From: Entamoeba invadens IP1
Lineage: Eukaryota > Evosea > Mastigamoebida > Endamoebidae
Direction: 5' to 3'
DNA: 64,000 bases
NCBI RefSeq assembly: GCF_000330505.1
Contig: NW_004440432.1
Location: forward strand, 3,971 to 67,970
Below the pieces are notes generated by a model. That model was not told the DNA's origin. It made no database searches and worked only from the letters and a program-made list of their open reading frames with translations. Positions 41,359-52,997 of this stretch are shown piece by piece. Every line of letters begins with the position of its first letter. Position 1 is the stretch's first letter. The position numbers and the translations under genes are program-made.

Positions 41359-42800
41359 TGTTGTTCTGGTGATTATTCATTTTACTGTATTAGTCTTTTT
41401 AGTTCAGTTATTAATATATTTTAATACTCTATAAGATCGTCGAACTATTCTGAATTCAAGACGAAAAATGTTTTGTAAATATATAATTACTCACTGGTTT
41501 GTGGTACTGTTGTTAGATGGAAAAAGCTACCCTTCGTTACTATTATATGTAATTTAAATTAGTTAAAATAAACTAAAATGTAAATGTTTTTTTTAATAAA
41601 AATTAATTTCATTATTATTTCTTGGTTCTATTTTAATAACTAAAATTTTATTAGTATTTTTACTTACAATTTTTTTTAAATCATTATTTATTATAATCAA
41701 ATTAATAAGTTAATTAATAAAAAGGTCAGAAAATAATATGCGAATTCTAACTTTTTTAAATGTTATAAAATGTATATTTAGAAAAAAAATGTTAATATTT
41801 TATTTTATAGTAATTAAACTAAATTTTTTAATATTATAATTAAAAAAAATAAAAAATGTTTTAAAATAAATATTATTAAAACCACTTCATTTTTTAATTG
41901 TGAATGTATTAACTATAGTAAATAATTATATAATATAAATTAAATAACTAGTTTTTAATAAGTAATAAATTTGTTTTCATAAAAAGTTACTAATTAATTA
42001 ACAAGTAAATTATTGGTTATTATATAAATGAACAATTTTTTACTTTATATTTTAACTAAAACAAAACCAATAATTTGTGTTAAAATATTATTATATGTTT
42101 TAGTGATAATCTTAATAAATTGATAGTTCAACAATAATTTGAATTTATAGATAAAAATGGTTTCAAATATTATATAATTATAATAATTACTAATATTCAC
42201 AAAACTGTTTATAAAGGTCTTTGCTGTTTTGCTAATAATAGAAATATCTATCCTGGTATTATAAACATTTTTTGTGCAATATAACATACAATAATTTGGA
42301 TTTTTTGTTCCAGAATTTTCATTTTACACATCCAGAAAAGAAAAAAAACGAAGTTGAGAATTTCTTTTTTCTAATTGTATTTTTATAGTTGTGAAATAAT
42401 ACTTATTGTTTACCAGAAGATTATAATGCGTTAATTGATGTTTTGTATTTCGCTTTTTCCATTTAAGCTATTATTTATATAACTATTATAATATATATAT
42501 ATAATAAAAAAAGTTAGGAATTATATTTGACAAAACAATCCCTTTGTCACCATTTAGTAGTTTTAAAATTTATAATAAAAATGCCTTATTTTCAGGGAAA
42601 TTTAGTTATTAAAAAACAACCTAAATCGTTCGATGGTACTCACCTCAAAGTCATTTCACACAACTTTACCTCAAAAACAATGAGAATAGAAGCTGTTGTT
42701 TTCTATAAAAATTCGGGAAAAACGCATTATATTTGAAATAGTGTTGATATCCATTAACTAGTAGTGTAACTTCTGACTTGAAGTTTTCTATATAGAAAAA
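41359..42800. other. AT-rich spacer
   Basis: About 1.4 kb of very A/T-rich DNA. A frame at 42527-42736 has no ATG at its start and no recognisable content. Confidence 0.5.
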
Positions 42801-42829
42801 TGAACTAGTAAAATGTAATAAACAAACAC

Positions 42830-44636
42830 ATGAGTAACCGTGTGGCCATCCAAATACCATCAGAGATTAACTCCGTCTTACTCTCACAGAACTGTACGTT
42901 GGAACGCTTACTCTCAATGCCGGAATTACAATCGGAGCTTCGATACAACAAGCGCCTTCAACGATTGTTTGTGTTCGAAACGTTTAACTATATATTATTA
43001 ATTACATTATAATATATTATAGATTAGTACTATATATTTCCGTACATTGAGTTAACTAATAGTATTTGTGATGAAAGTGTGTTACAACAACTCTTTAAAA
43101 ACATATTAGACGATTCAAACCCAAAACTCCAGTCGCAAGCAACTAAAGTCGTCTGCGCTAATGTCCTAGCGATCACCGAAAACATCTTTTACTTTCCTAA
43201 TTTGATCTCATCGCTCCTTCAAGAGTTCATTACATCAAAGAGTAATGTGACAATATCGTCTATATCGAAGGTACTTACTGTATTACTTGATATCCCAACG
43301 TCTAATGTTTGTTTTTCAACGAGTTAAGACACACAAGAATTTTATATTATAATATATACTATATATTACTATATATTATTATTATTATTGAAGTACAACA
43401 TTGTTGTATGTAATAGTATAATTATAATAATTGTTATAATAATTAATAATTATTATAATAATTATTATTGTAATAGTAATAAACAAATGCTCACTGAAAG
43501 GTATTTGAAATGATGAAGTCAATGAATGACATAGTTTGCATCTTACTCTCACACATTGCGAATTATGAGTTGAAAAATTTTATTAAAGAAATTGTCAAAA
43601 TAACGAGTGAAGACGGGTCGAACACACTTGGAGCGCTGTATCTCTATTCACAGAACATTGTTAGACTCCTTGTTTCAAAGTTTCTTGAAACAATAAGAAG
43701 TGAATTGCCTGATGAAGAAGTGCTGGAGAATATTGTCGACGTTTTGCAAGCAATTTCTTCAATTAACGGGTGCGAGGAAAGGTTTGTGGCTGACATTAAC
43801 TCATGCCAGAAGATCAAAGAACTCTTCGACACCATTTTTGATGCAAAGAGCAAAAGTACCAAAGCGATTGGGTTTAAACTCCTTTCGATATGCTTGACAC
43901 AATCTAGTGTAGTGTATGGACTCTGTGAGTGTCAGAGAAATGCACTTCCACAAGTGTACCAATTACTCTTTGAACATATCGAAGAGTTGAAAAGGGAAAT
44001 GTTTTATGAAAGTGGGTGTGTCACTGTTGTACGAATGGAATGCATTAAAATAGTGAACGCACTCACACTGTCCTATTTCAAGGTCGTGTATGAGGAATTT
44101 GTCACTCACAATGTCTTAGACATTCTTTTAGTTTGTTATTGATATATTATTAATATAAAATTATATTATAGTATTATAGTATTACATACCAGTCCAATTT
44201 CATATGAAAGAGTACTTAAATGGGTATTAATGTCTAGAAGATCTTTTTTAGCTATCAACACAACTGCACTTTGATTCGTCAAGATATCTATACGATCGTC
44301 GAGGCGATTGCTAGTCGGGGAATTCCTATTCTAGAAGATCAAATATTCAACACGAAGTTTTATAACATGTTAATTGAAGAAGATAAGAAGTGTATTCAAT
44401 ACAAAGACAAGAACGGCTATTACCCAGAACACCAAGGACTGTTAATGGAAATCATGAACACTGTATATATCTGTATTTTGGATGAGCCGGAATTTGGAAG
44501 TGAAGACTTTGTTGAATATTACTCGAAAAGTGTCTCACAAAGAAGACTCAATGGTGGTGAAGTGTCTTATAAAATACTAGAGAAAGACGAAGAAGAGAAC
44601 AAATGTATTATTGATGTGTATGAAGAAGACATCTGA
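42830..44636 (+). CDS. SAPS-domain protein (PP6 phosphatase regulatory subunit), four exons
   Basis: SAPS proteins bind Sit4/PP6 catalytic subunits and direct the phosphatase. Four exons (42830-42966, 43063-43306, 43501-44130, 44238-44636) join in frame to 469 residues. All three donors are GTTTGT. Acceptors are TAG, AAG and TAG. The first exon and the start of the second read IPSEINSVLL, then CTLERLLSMPELQSELRYN and KRLQRFICDESVLQQLF, matching the SAPS opening (xxTLEELLxExxLLQECKxxNxKLxxFL). The last exon begins KIFFSYQHNCTLIRQDIYTIVE, the usual FFxYxxNNxLHxxV helix. The protein is all-helical ARM-like and shorter than human SAPS proteins, lacking their acidic tail. A GAACT box is at 42802-42806. 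Confidence 0.72.
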
Positions 44637-45027
44637 CTTCACAAATCATTTATTTATTTATTCTTATTATTTTATACTATTTACTTGAATATTTATTATA
44701 ATAAAATATATTATAAAAAATATATTATAGAAAAAATATTATTTAATATAGTTCCATATAACTATAATATAGATTTTTGAATAATAATAATAATAATAAT
44801 ACAAATTTTATTATATCTTACCAACACTTTTATAATTAATAATACCACCCGACATAATAAAGAAAAAAGCACAGAAATGAATATATTCAAAATGATTAAT
44901 TTTTATTTATATTTATTTTAATAAACCAATATTATAAATATAATACAATAATTTATAAATTTTATTATTACAATTAAAGTATTATAGCAGTTTGCCAAAC
45001 TATTATTAACCTAAATTTTTGGTGAAT
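44637..45027. other. AT-rich spacer
   Basis: Only A/T-rich DNA with short TAA/AAT repeats is seen. Confidence 0.5.
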
Positions 45028-47940
45028 AATGAGGAAAGTTAAAGTTCGCCAAATTATTATGATTCTGTTTAAACTATAATTTTTAGTTACTACAATTTAA
45101 ATATATTGATTCCCTTTTCGGAATAAAAAGAAAAACAATAATTATAATTAAGTAAAATAATTTATTATTTAATGATTAAATATTTATAATATGTTTTTAT
45201 GGGAATAAAAAACCTAATAACCTATAATATATTTTTACTAAATTCTGGAAATGCCGACACAAATAAATTAATTTTTTAATATAAAAAAATAAACTCACTT
45301 AAATTTAAACATGAGAAGTATCACACAACAAAACAACACACTTTATTCAAAACTTGTGTATTCAACAAAAGAAATCACATTAACATAATACAGTTCACTC
45401 GAGATCCATTGGAATTATACAAAGTTCTGGTTGTGTTTCTTCAATGACTTCTTCTCCGAAAGCGAAAACATCAACTGTATTACTTGGAACAAATTGAACA
45501 GAATCTCCTATTTGAATAATAACATTATCAATCAAATTTTCATTTTCATCGATTGTTTCAATTTGTTCGATTTCATTAATCGGCACATCAACAACAGCTC
45601 TTGAACTTACCCCAACCCCAACAAACTCATTAACAGTATCAATTTGAACGTATGGTTGATTTAATATTCCGGCCCTGACAAGTTTTCCACTTAGCTTATT
45701 TAGAATATGACTTGCGGTTTTTTGGTATTCTTAATTGGGCTGTTCCAATTGGTGTTGTATAATCTCCAGACAACAATCTTTCAAACAAATAGAAGGGGAA
45801 CTTTATTAATGCTTTTTTGTTAATATGATAGTTGCAAAGAGAATGGGAAACATAAACAAGATGTTCAAAATTTTTCAAAGAATAAAAAAAATTTTTCTCA
45901 TGATACTAAAAGTGGTGATTAATCTTCCAAAATGGTTTTCCACCAAAATTCTCATACTTGAATGAAGAGAATTGTATGCCTTTGTGAGCTGAGGATCATA
46001 TTTGATTATATATTATTCTCTAGTGGTCGTAATTGTTGCCATTTCAAAGTAATAATTGGTTAAGTCAATTGAAATTTCAACATTATCAAGCTGTTTGGTG
46101 TTAATTAAATGCACAAGACAGTTAAAATGTTCTGTAAATATAATATCAAGTTTTGTTTGAGAATTAAATCTACACTTAACATTTCTCAATTCTCCTCCGA
46201 TTAACTCGAATGAACTTAATAATTCAATTTAAATGATATCATTTTCAATTTTAATCTATGTGATAAAACCACAAACTTTACCTATGAATTTATTGTTTTC
46301 AATTTTTCCCTCAAATGCGACACGAACATTCATTTGAATGTGGATGTCATCTTTAATGGATTGGACGATACCATTAAATTGTTTTGAAGTTGCAATTACT
46401 TCTTTCTTCTGAGTGTTTCCATAATGGGTTATTGTCTGTCCAACACCTTTATATCCGCCATCTGCCAATGCTTATTCTCCCGATTTGACAAGTTGTGGAT
46501 CACAATTTGTTTTATAGACAACAACATCATTCATAGAGCATTGTATTGGTGTTCTAACTTTGACTGCCAAACCTTCAGAATTGACATAAACCTCAGTCTT
46601 CAATCCACTTTTGTTGTGTTTATATGTATAATATGATTTGTCTTTGATAATTATATTTTCTTCATTTGTACATCTTCTGGAAAAAAATACTTTGATCTTT
46701 TCCATCAACTATATAAAAACAAATTTCCAATTCTGGTATAAGATCTTTGTATATTTTATGTCTGCCACGAGCTAGATCAATTCGAGATTTATCAGGAATT
46801 TTCGCTAGAGAATCAATAAATGATATTTTAAAATTTGAAGAATACAATGACAAAGCTTTTTCTATATTTTTTCAACAAAACTACTTTTGGTGCTTTTTGA
46901 TATAATGACATTTTCGTTGTTATTACAATGATATTTGTAGTCCATTACTTCATATAACAAAATGTAATTGATGTCATGTTTTATAAAAGTTAGAAGTAAC
47001 AACATCAATTCTTTGCAATTTAAAATGCTATTATATTTATATTAAAAATGTTTTATCCAATCGTTGTATTTTGTAACAGTGTTCATTGAGATCCCATCTT
47101 TTATTATGTGTAATAATTGTAAATATTTCATCAAACTCTTCATTTTTAAAACCTGTTAAAGATTCAACAGAAACACGTTTTCTTGTTTCCAATACTTTTA
47201 TTGGATAATCAATTTTGTTAATATCATTTGTAGGGAATTTTGGGTATGAAGATATTAAAGTTATAGATAAAGAATAATCAATTCCATCATCGTGTTGGTA
47301 CCCATTCGTTTGCTCAATAATTATATTTTCATTTATAATTGAACTGTTTAACATTTTTTGTTGAACCATGAACATTCGTTCGGTGTAGGTGTTTTGCCTT
47401 TGTTCTTGAATTGGAATTAAAGTGAACGTGAATGGCTGTTCATTTATTTCTTGTTGTTATGTGTTGAATATTTGTAATTCGCTTTCAATTCTTTTTCTTT
47501 GTCTTGTTGGCTGTGTTGAATGTCTTTTAACATCTAAATTTCTGTTAGTGGTGTTTGAATTTATTAAACTATTAATTGTAGTTATTTGTGTCGGTTCTCT
47601 TTTTGGTGGGAAATTTTGTAATAATCTTAAACGTGATCTAGACATTAATTTTTTGATTTTTTGAGTGTGTGAAAACCTAGTTACACCCCAATTTTTTGAA
47701 CTCTATTTTTGAAACAAAATTTGTTTAAACTTTGACAATAAACAAAATCTTCTATTGATAACCATTATTTTTTTAAACAAAAGAGGCTTTTTGAATAGTT
47801 TGTTTTTAATGATTGAATAACTATTAAATTATAATATTTCTATTGTTTTTTTATGAATTTTTATAGTTGTTTTTTAATTTAGATTTATTTAAAATTATAA
47901 TTAAATTTTTGAGAAAGTGTCAAGTTTGCCGAACTTTGCA
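45028..47940 (-). mobile_element. Decayed Harbinger-like DNA transposon
   Basis: A transposase-like gene broken into many frames on the minus strand lies between imperfect inverted repeats. The left one (about 45034-45062) reads GAGGAAAGTTAAAGTTCGCC and the right one, reverse-complemented (about 47905-47937), GAGGAAGTGCAAAGTTCGGC. An outer GCCAAAC/GGCAAAC motif is seen near each end. The target duplication could not be fixed because the ends have drifted. At about 2.9 kb the size fits a one-gene DNA transposon. Confidence 0.55.
45395..47645 (-). pseudogene. Broken DDE_Tnp_4 / Harbinger-type transposase
   Basis: At least six frame pieces follow each other on the minus strand. The first, at 47645, begins SRSRLRLLQNF. 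Later pieces give CFYIVDGKDQSIFF (first Asp), YYTYKHNKSGLKTEVYVN, then TPIQCSMNDVVVY (SMHD-like), and ADGGYKGVGQTI (LADSGYPG-like second Asp). This order is the signature of PIF/Harbinger-type DDE_4 nucleases. A further downstream part (NYHINKKALIKFPFYLFERL) completes the C-terminus or belongs to a second protein. Many frameshifts make it inactive. piggyBac and IS5-type relatives were considered and fit less well. Confidence 0.6.
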
Positions 47941-48272
47941 CTTCCTCAAATATTAGGCAAAAAGCTTTTAGAATATGATTAAAATGATATAGTATAATAT
48001 ACTATTTTATTCTAATTAAAACCAAACGATCAATAATGCCGAATATTATAATTTATATATTATAATACTATATAAATTATCGATTCTAAGACAAAGAAGG
48101 AGTCTTTATACCATAATGTGAATAAATAATGAAGATCATTCATTTAGGTTCTTCCACTTTCTAAACCAAAAACGAAAAGACCGCACCAAGAAAGAAATAG
48201 AGTAAGTAGTGAACCTTCTCAACGACACTGGAACATATTGTTTATTTGATAAAACTCGAAACTTACACAGAA

Positions 48273-49334
48273 ATGCTTTATCTCATATTAATGTCACTGT
48301 TTCTTAATGTCCTTGGGGAACACGACCCAAGACGAGTATTAATGGTATACAGTGGAGGAACCATTGGAATGAAAAAAGGTGATAAAGGGTGGGAACCCCA
48401 GGCCGGATACCTTGAGTCTTTGATGCAACAAATGCCCCAGTTCCAGAGTGAAACCCTTCCTTATTATGACATCATTGAGTTAAATCCACTTCTCGACTCC
48501 TCTGCTATGACCCCGAAAGACTGGGTTCGAATGGCTGTAGTAGTCAATGAGAATTACGACAAGTATGATGGATTCATTGTATTACATGGCACCGACACAT
48601 TAGCGTACACTGCAAGTGTCTTAGGGTTCTTCTTTGAGAATTTGAATAAGACGATTGTTGTGACTGGAGCACAAACTCCATTGTGTGAGCCGTACTCCGA
48701 CGCGACAAACAACTTAATATCAGCACTGAAAACTGCAGGAGACTTAGAAATTCCGGAGGTCGTTGTGACATTTGGCGGCCACTTGTATCGAGGAAATCGC
48801 GTACAAAAGTTGCGAGCAAATAGTTATGAAGGGTTTGATAGTGCGAATTACCCTGTTCTTGGGATGTTTGGCGCAGAGACTATCATCGACTGGCCACATA
48901 TCAGGGGTAACCCGATGGACCCCATGAGATTTATACCAACAGTCACTGATGGGATAATTGTGATCTATTTACACCCAGGAATCACTTCAACATACATTAG
49001 TGCTGTATTAAATAACAACGTCAGAGGAGTCATATTAGCTGCATTTGGTGCGGGCAATGGGCCGGACAAAGAAGAGTTCTTAAAACCAATGAGAGAAGCA
49101 ATTAACAGAGGTGTTGTGATCGTCGATGTCACTCAATGCCATATGGGAAGAGTAGACTTGGACGATTATGCGGCGGCAAATGGATATAAGTCAATTGGTA
49201 TTATAGGAGGGGGTGATATGACTATTGAAGCCGCTTTTACTAAATTGACGTGGTTACTCGCTCAAGGGTTGTCTCCAGAAAATGTCCGAGTGATGATGAA
49301 ACAGAATTTGAGAGGTGAATTGACTATTGTCTAG
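48273..49334 (+). CDS. L-asparaginase, probably secreted
   Basis: The enzyme hydrolyses asparagine to aspartate and ammonia. The 353-residue product has the two catalytic boxes: VYSGGTIGMKKG with the nucleophile Thr, and VLHGTDTLAYTASVL with the second Thr-Asp pair, followed by VVTGAQTP and VVTFGGHLYRGNR, as in the bacterial-type asparaginase family. The chosen ATG gives a hydrophobic leader MLYLILMSLFLNVLG just before EHDPRR, which looks like a signal peptide, so the enzyme may be exported or vesicular, comparable to bacterial type II enzymes. The frame extends upstream only to a TTG. The close likeness to prokaryotic enzymes would fit lateral transfer, to be judged by a tree. Confidence 0.93.
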   Translation: MLYLILMSLFLNVLGEHDPRRVLMVYSGGTIGMKKGDKGWEPQAGYLESLMQQMPQFQSETLPYYDIIELNPLLDSSAMTPKDWVRMAVVVNENYDKYDGFIVLHGTDTLAYTASVLGFFFENLNKTIVVTGAQTPLCEPYSDATNNLISALKTAGDLEIPEVVVTFGGHLYRGNRVQKLRANSYEGFDSANYPVLGMFGAETIIDWPHIRGNPMDPMRFIPTVTDGIIVIYLHPGITSTYISAVLNNNVRGVILAAFGAGNGPDKEEFLKPMREAINRGVVIVDVTQCHMGRVDLDDYAAANGYKSIGIIGGGDMTIEAAFTKLTWLLAQGLSPENVRVMMKQNLRGELTIV

Positions 49335-49766
49335 TGTTAAGTTAGTGTTTTGTCTTGCTTCTTAGTCGATACAGTCAATACTAAACATTCTAATAAACAT
49401 GTATAGTTTATTTTATTGTAATTTATAATTAAAACTACATGTATATTAATTTAATATAATTAAAATATTAATAATATAATTAAAATATATTAATTGTATT
49501 TAATTAAATACATGTAGTTTGTTTTTTAATTAAAATTATTAGATAATATAATTCAAAAATGTTAAATTTTTTTTCTAAAAAAAATAAAATTTTTATTAAT
49601 TTATTAATTTATTCTTTATAGTTTTAGTAATAAACAAACAAAGTTATTAAAATGTTAATTATATTAGTTTAAATTTATTAAAAAAAGTAAATTAATAAAT
49701 ATAAGAAAAACAATTATAATTTTATGGTAAAATTCCGTCAAAGGAACAACAAACTTCAAAACCCAA
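49335..49766. other. AT-rich spacer
   Basis: AT-only DNA containing an imperfect palindrome around ACATGTAG..CTACATGT (about 49434-49515). No gene is seen. Confidence 0.5.
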
Positions 49767-50650
49767 ATGGAACACATCGAGTCACTGATCAAGAAAAACC
49801 TTCGTATTGATGGGCGCCATCTCGACGAGTTCCGTGATGTCAAATTTTTGTGTCGTGAGCCTGGGAGTGTTGATCTTCATATTGGAGACAGTCGAGCGTT
49901 TGGTGAGACATTAATAGAAGCTGTCACACCGATTGGGACTCGTGACTCTGGCATCTTCCATGTCAATGTGAACTTCCTCCAAATGGCGAATCCCGACTTT
50001 TTGGATGCAAAGGGCCCGAGAGATTTGATAGAGATAGGACGAGTAGTTGAGAGGGCTTTATTATCCACTCGAGCGATTGACATTGATGGACTAGTCTTAG
50101 TACGAGGGAAGTTAGTGTGGAGTATTACTGTGTGTGTTAACATCATTAACGACTCGGGCAACTTAATGGACTTAGTCGCAATGACTGCGATCTCGTCGTT
50201 ACTCACTGCGCTGAAACGCGAAGTCGAGATCTGTGGAACTGATGTCAAAATTTTGACGGTCGAAGAAAGAAAGCCAAAGCCACTTTCTATTCACCACATC
50301 CCTATCACTATCTCCTTCGGTATCACTGACGAAGGAATCCCTCTTATGGACCCGTCCGATCGAGAAGAAACAATTTGTAAGAGTAGGCTGACTATTGCTA
50401 TCAACAAGGAGGGCGAGGTCTGCGCAGTACAAAAGAGTGGGACGCCCATCGCGATGACGGTGATCCAGAACTGTTGCGATGTTTGTTTCCCTTGCTCCCC
50501 TTTTAACTATTCAATTATAATAATCAAACCATTAATTATAGTAAAATTCAAAAAATCAAGTATAACCGATAGATAGCACTGGACAAAGCACAGTCGGTGA
50601 TTGCATTCATTACCGAGCAGGTCGACAAGAGCCGTGAGCAGTTTAAATAA
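49767..50650 (+). CDS. RRP45: Exosome complex component RRP45, two exons
   Basis: RRP45 (EXOSC9, PM/Scl-75) is an RNase PH-fold subunit of the nuclear and cytoplasmic RNA exosome ring. Exon 1 (49767-50480) reads LRIDGRHLDEFRDVKF, then VERALLSTRAIDIDGLVLV, KLVWSITVCVNIINDSGNLMD, PLSIHHIPITISFG and MDPSDREETI, all in RRP45 order; PLSIHH and DPxERE separate it from RRP42 and RRP43. A GTTTGT donor and a GATAG acceptor remove 92 nt, and exon 2 (50573-50650) adds a helix IALDKAQSVIAFITEQVDK, giving 263 residues. Without splicing the frame would run into AT-rich nonsense. It lacks the long C-terminal tail of human RRP45. Confidence 0.85.
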
Positions 50651-50838
50651 TCCAATGATTGTGAAGGATTGGTTTTTTCATTTCTTAAGTTCATGAACCC
50701 TAGATTTTTCCACAAAAAGTGGACAGGTGAGGAAACGGACGAAAATGGCCGAAGAAAAAAGAGTTAAAGGGAATAGTAAAGAAACTAGAAATGAAAGGAG
50801 CAAGGGTTGAACTGGACTTGCAAACCCCAGTTTCTCTA

Positions 50839-51363
50839 ATGGCCGCGAAGAAGTCCGATGTGATGCGTAAGATTCAGATTGAGAAGCTCGTCCTGAACAT
50901 TTCCGTAGGAGAGTCGGGCGATAGACTTACTAGAGCCGCGAAAGTGCTTGAGACGTTGACCGGACAGACCCCAGTCCTCTCAGAAGCTAGATACACAGTC
51001 AGAGCGTTTTCGATTAGAAGAAACGACCAAATTGCGTGCCACGTTACCGTCAGAGGGTCGAAGGCCGTTGAAATTCTTGAGAAAGGCCTCAAGGTCAAGG
51101 AGTTTGAGTTGAAGAACTGCAACTTCTCAGACACCGGGAACTTTGGATTTGGTATTGAAGAACACATCGATTTGGGATTGAAGTATGACCCACAAGTTGG
51201 TATTTATGGTATGGACTTCTACGTTGTCCTTGCTAGACCCGGGTTCAGAGTTGCGAGAAGAAAGAGAGGCCAAAACAGAATTGGAAAGGATCACCTCCTT
51301 AGAAAGGATGACGCTATTAACTGGTTCAAGGAAACTTATGAAGGTATCGTGCTTAACAAGTGA
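50839..51363 (+). CDS. RPL11: 60S ribosomal protein uL5 (RPL11)
   Basis: This protein of the large ribosomal subunit contacts 5S rRNA. The text [60 protein letters not shown] and [19 protein letters not shown] is plain uL5 and covers the full family length (174 residues against 178 in human). The ATG at 50839 is chosen over one 16 codons earlier because a GAACT box lies between them (50809-50813) and because the family length fits. Codon use is the most C-rich of the window, as expected for a highly expressed gene. It follows RRP45 on the same strand and converges with the adaptin-like gene, with about 90 bp between stops. Confidence 0.97.
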   Translation: MAAKKSDVMRKIQIEKLVLNISVGESGDRLTRAAKVLETLTGQTPVLSEARYTVRAFSIRRNDQIACHVTVRGSKAVEILEKGLKVKEFELKNCNFSDTGNFGFGIEEHIDLGLKYDPQVGIYGMDFYVVLARPGFRVARRKRGQNRIGKDHLLRKDDAINWFKETYEGIVLNK

Positions 51364-51452
51364 TAAATGATCGACTTTTGTCTTTTGCAGGGTTTCTTGG
51401 AGTTTTTTTTTGTACATAAAAGAAGAGAAGGAAGGGAGGAAATAGAAGAATG

Positions 51453-52991
51453 TCATTGTTTCATAGAACTTGAGAGGAAAACAGTTTGTTCGTGGACACG
51501 CTGAGAGTAAGAAACACTGTGTGTTGTACCACAGGTCATGTGCGTCGACTTTCCTGTTATGGTGTCTACAGAAAGTTGTAATAAAAGCTCGTCTTGAGTG
51601 AGTGGAGTACATACAAAACCTTGAGCAATAGCGTACTTCCGAGATATAATGTTTGCTGGGTAGGTTGTTAAGAGCACTGAAGTCTCGATTGGAAGTTGAA
51701 GAACCGTCTTGAGCACTCCACGGGAAGGACATAAGTTAAGTAAAGAGATCACAATGTCTGGACTAAGTGGAGGAGTCATTTTCTGGATGCGTTTTGTGAC
51801 TGCTTTCTCGAGTTGAGAGAACACATAAGTGTTGTATAACACGAGAGAAGGTGGCACGGTAATTTGAATGTTCGAGTGAATCAAATCAAGAGCTTGAACT
51901 GATGTGAGTTGATCACTTCCATTGTACATTGCTAAAATATCAGTTTGGAAGGTGGTAACAAGACTCTGCGAGTATGAAATGATCTGAAGAAAAGCCCTGT
52001 TGACCATCCCATTTGGTGACATTCTTAAACTCTGTAAGTCACATGTTAAAACTACTTTCTCGCACTCTTCCAAAGACATTTTGTGGAGGAACTTTAACAC
52101 GTCAATGAAAATATTTAACGACATGGGATTTTCAAAATTCGTCGAAAACTTCTCTGCGAGCTTCTTCACCACAAGAAGTGTCTTTTCACCTTTGTCACTC
52201 TGTTCCGCTAACTCAATTTTGTTCTTGTCGAAGGTAGAAAGCGTTTTTAATATATTTGACACGATATATGGACATGTAATTCCCGATATCTCCGATACTG
52301 GTTTACACGTCGTGAGGAGTTTTAAAAGACTTTTTAATGGGAGAAGAACAGATGGGTATGATGACCCGCGACAAAACACTTTGAGGACAGCAACAGTCAC
52401 TTCGACAATGAGAAGACTCTTATGAGAAAGAAGTTTAATTAAGACACAAATGATCTTCTCTGTTTGTGGAGGAGAGATATAGTCTTTAAAGAGTGGAAGG
52501 ACAGATATGAAAGATCTGAGTATAACAACGTCTTTGGAGTTTTTGCGGTCTTCGATCAACTGAATTGCTTTGAAACACCAATCGAAGTATTGTTCCGCAG
52601 TAACTTTTGTCACATACATCTTTAACGTTTTTAAGGCACACACAGTTTGAGTTGGGTGCGTGAAAGGGTCTCTTAAAGAGAGTTGCAGTGTGTTTGTATG
52701 TAAGAGTAAGTATAATTCGTCATGTGGAGAGACTACCGCTAAAAACGTTTGTGTCGCCGGAAGTAAAATTTCGCTCTTTGACGCATTCGAAACTACAAAG
52801 AATTTGTATTGGTCAACGGAATGCCCCAACGACGAACACGTGATGATCTCTTGGAGGATCTCGGTGACTAAACAATCATTCGTTTCATTTGTTTTGATCG
52901 TCGAAAGTGCTTCCTCACAGACTCGAGAGGTTTGGGAGTTACTTGTTGCACTCTGAAGCGCTAACACAAAATTTTTGTAATTTGCAGACAT
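51453..52991 (-). CDS. HEAT/ARM-repeat protein, adaptin-like
   Basis: The 512-residue protein is built from helical repeats (for example LLIVEVTVAVLKVFCRG and TVCALKTLKMYVTKVTAEQ) that resemble the trunk of adaptin large chains, in particular beta-type chains (DELYLLLHTNTLQLSLRDP compares with the RALAIRTM helix region). The later part is a different helical or mixed domain without the canonical adaptin ear. It could be a diverged AP-complex beta subunit, a coat-associated protein or another HEAT protein. The frame reaches GTG codons upstream, but the ATG at 52991 is used. No signal peptide or membrane helix is seen. Confidence 0.5.
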   Translation of the reverse strand: MSANYKNFVLALQSATSNSQTSRVCEEALSTIKTNETNDCLVTEILQEIITCSSLGHSVDQYKFFVVSNASKSEILLPATQTFLAVVSPHDELYLLLHTNTLQLSLRDPFTHPTQTVCALKTLKMYVTKVTAEQYFDWCFKAIQLIEDRKNSKDVVILRSFISVLPLFKDYISPPQTEKIICVLIKLLSHKSLLIVEVTVAVLKVFCRGSSYPSVLLPLKSLLKLLTTCKPVSEISGITCPYIVSNILKTLSTFDKNKIELAEQSDKGEKTLLVVKKLAEKFSTNFENPMSLNIFIDVLKFLHKMSLEECEKVVLTCDLQSLRMSPNGMVNRAFLQIISYSQSLVTTFQTDILAMYNGSDQLTSVQALDLIHSNIQITVPPSLVLYNTYVFSQLEKAVTKRIQKMTPPLSPDIVISLLNLCPSRGVLKTVLQLPIETSVLLTTYPANIISRKYAIAQGFVCTPLTQDELLLQLSVDTITGKSTHMTCGTTHSVSYSQRVHEQTVFLSSSMKQ

Positions 52992-52997
52992 CACCAC

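Noticed and set aside
50791..50838. Upstream start giving RPL11 16 extra residues
   Set aside because: Family length fits the later ATG, and a GAACT promoter box lies between the two ATGs.
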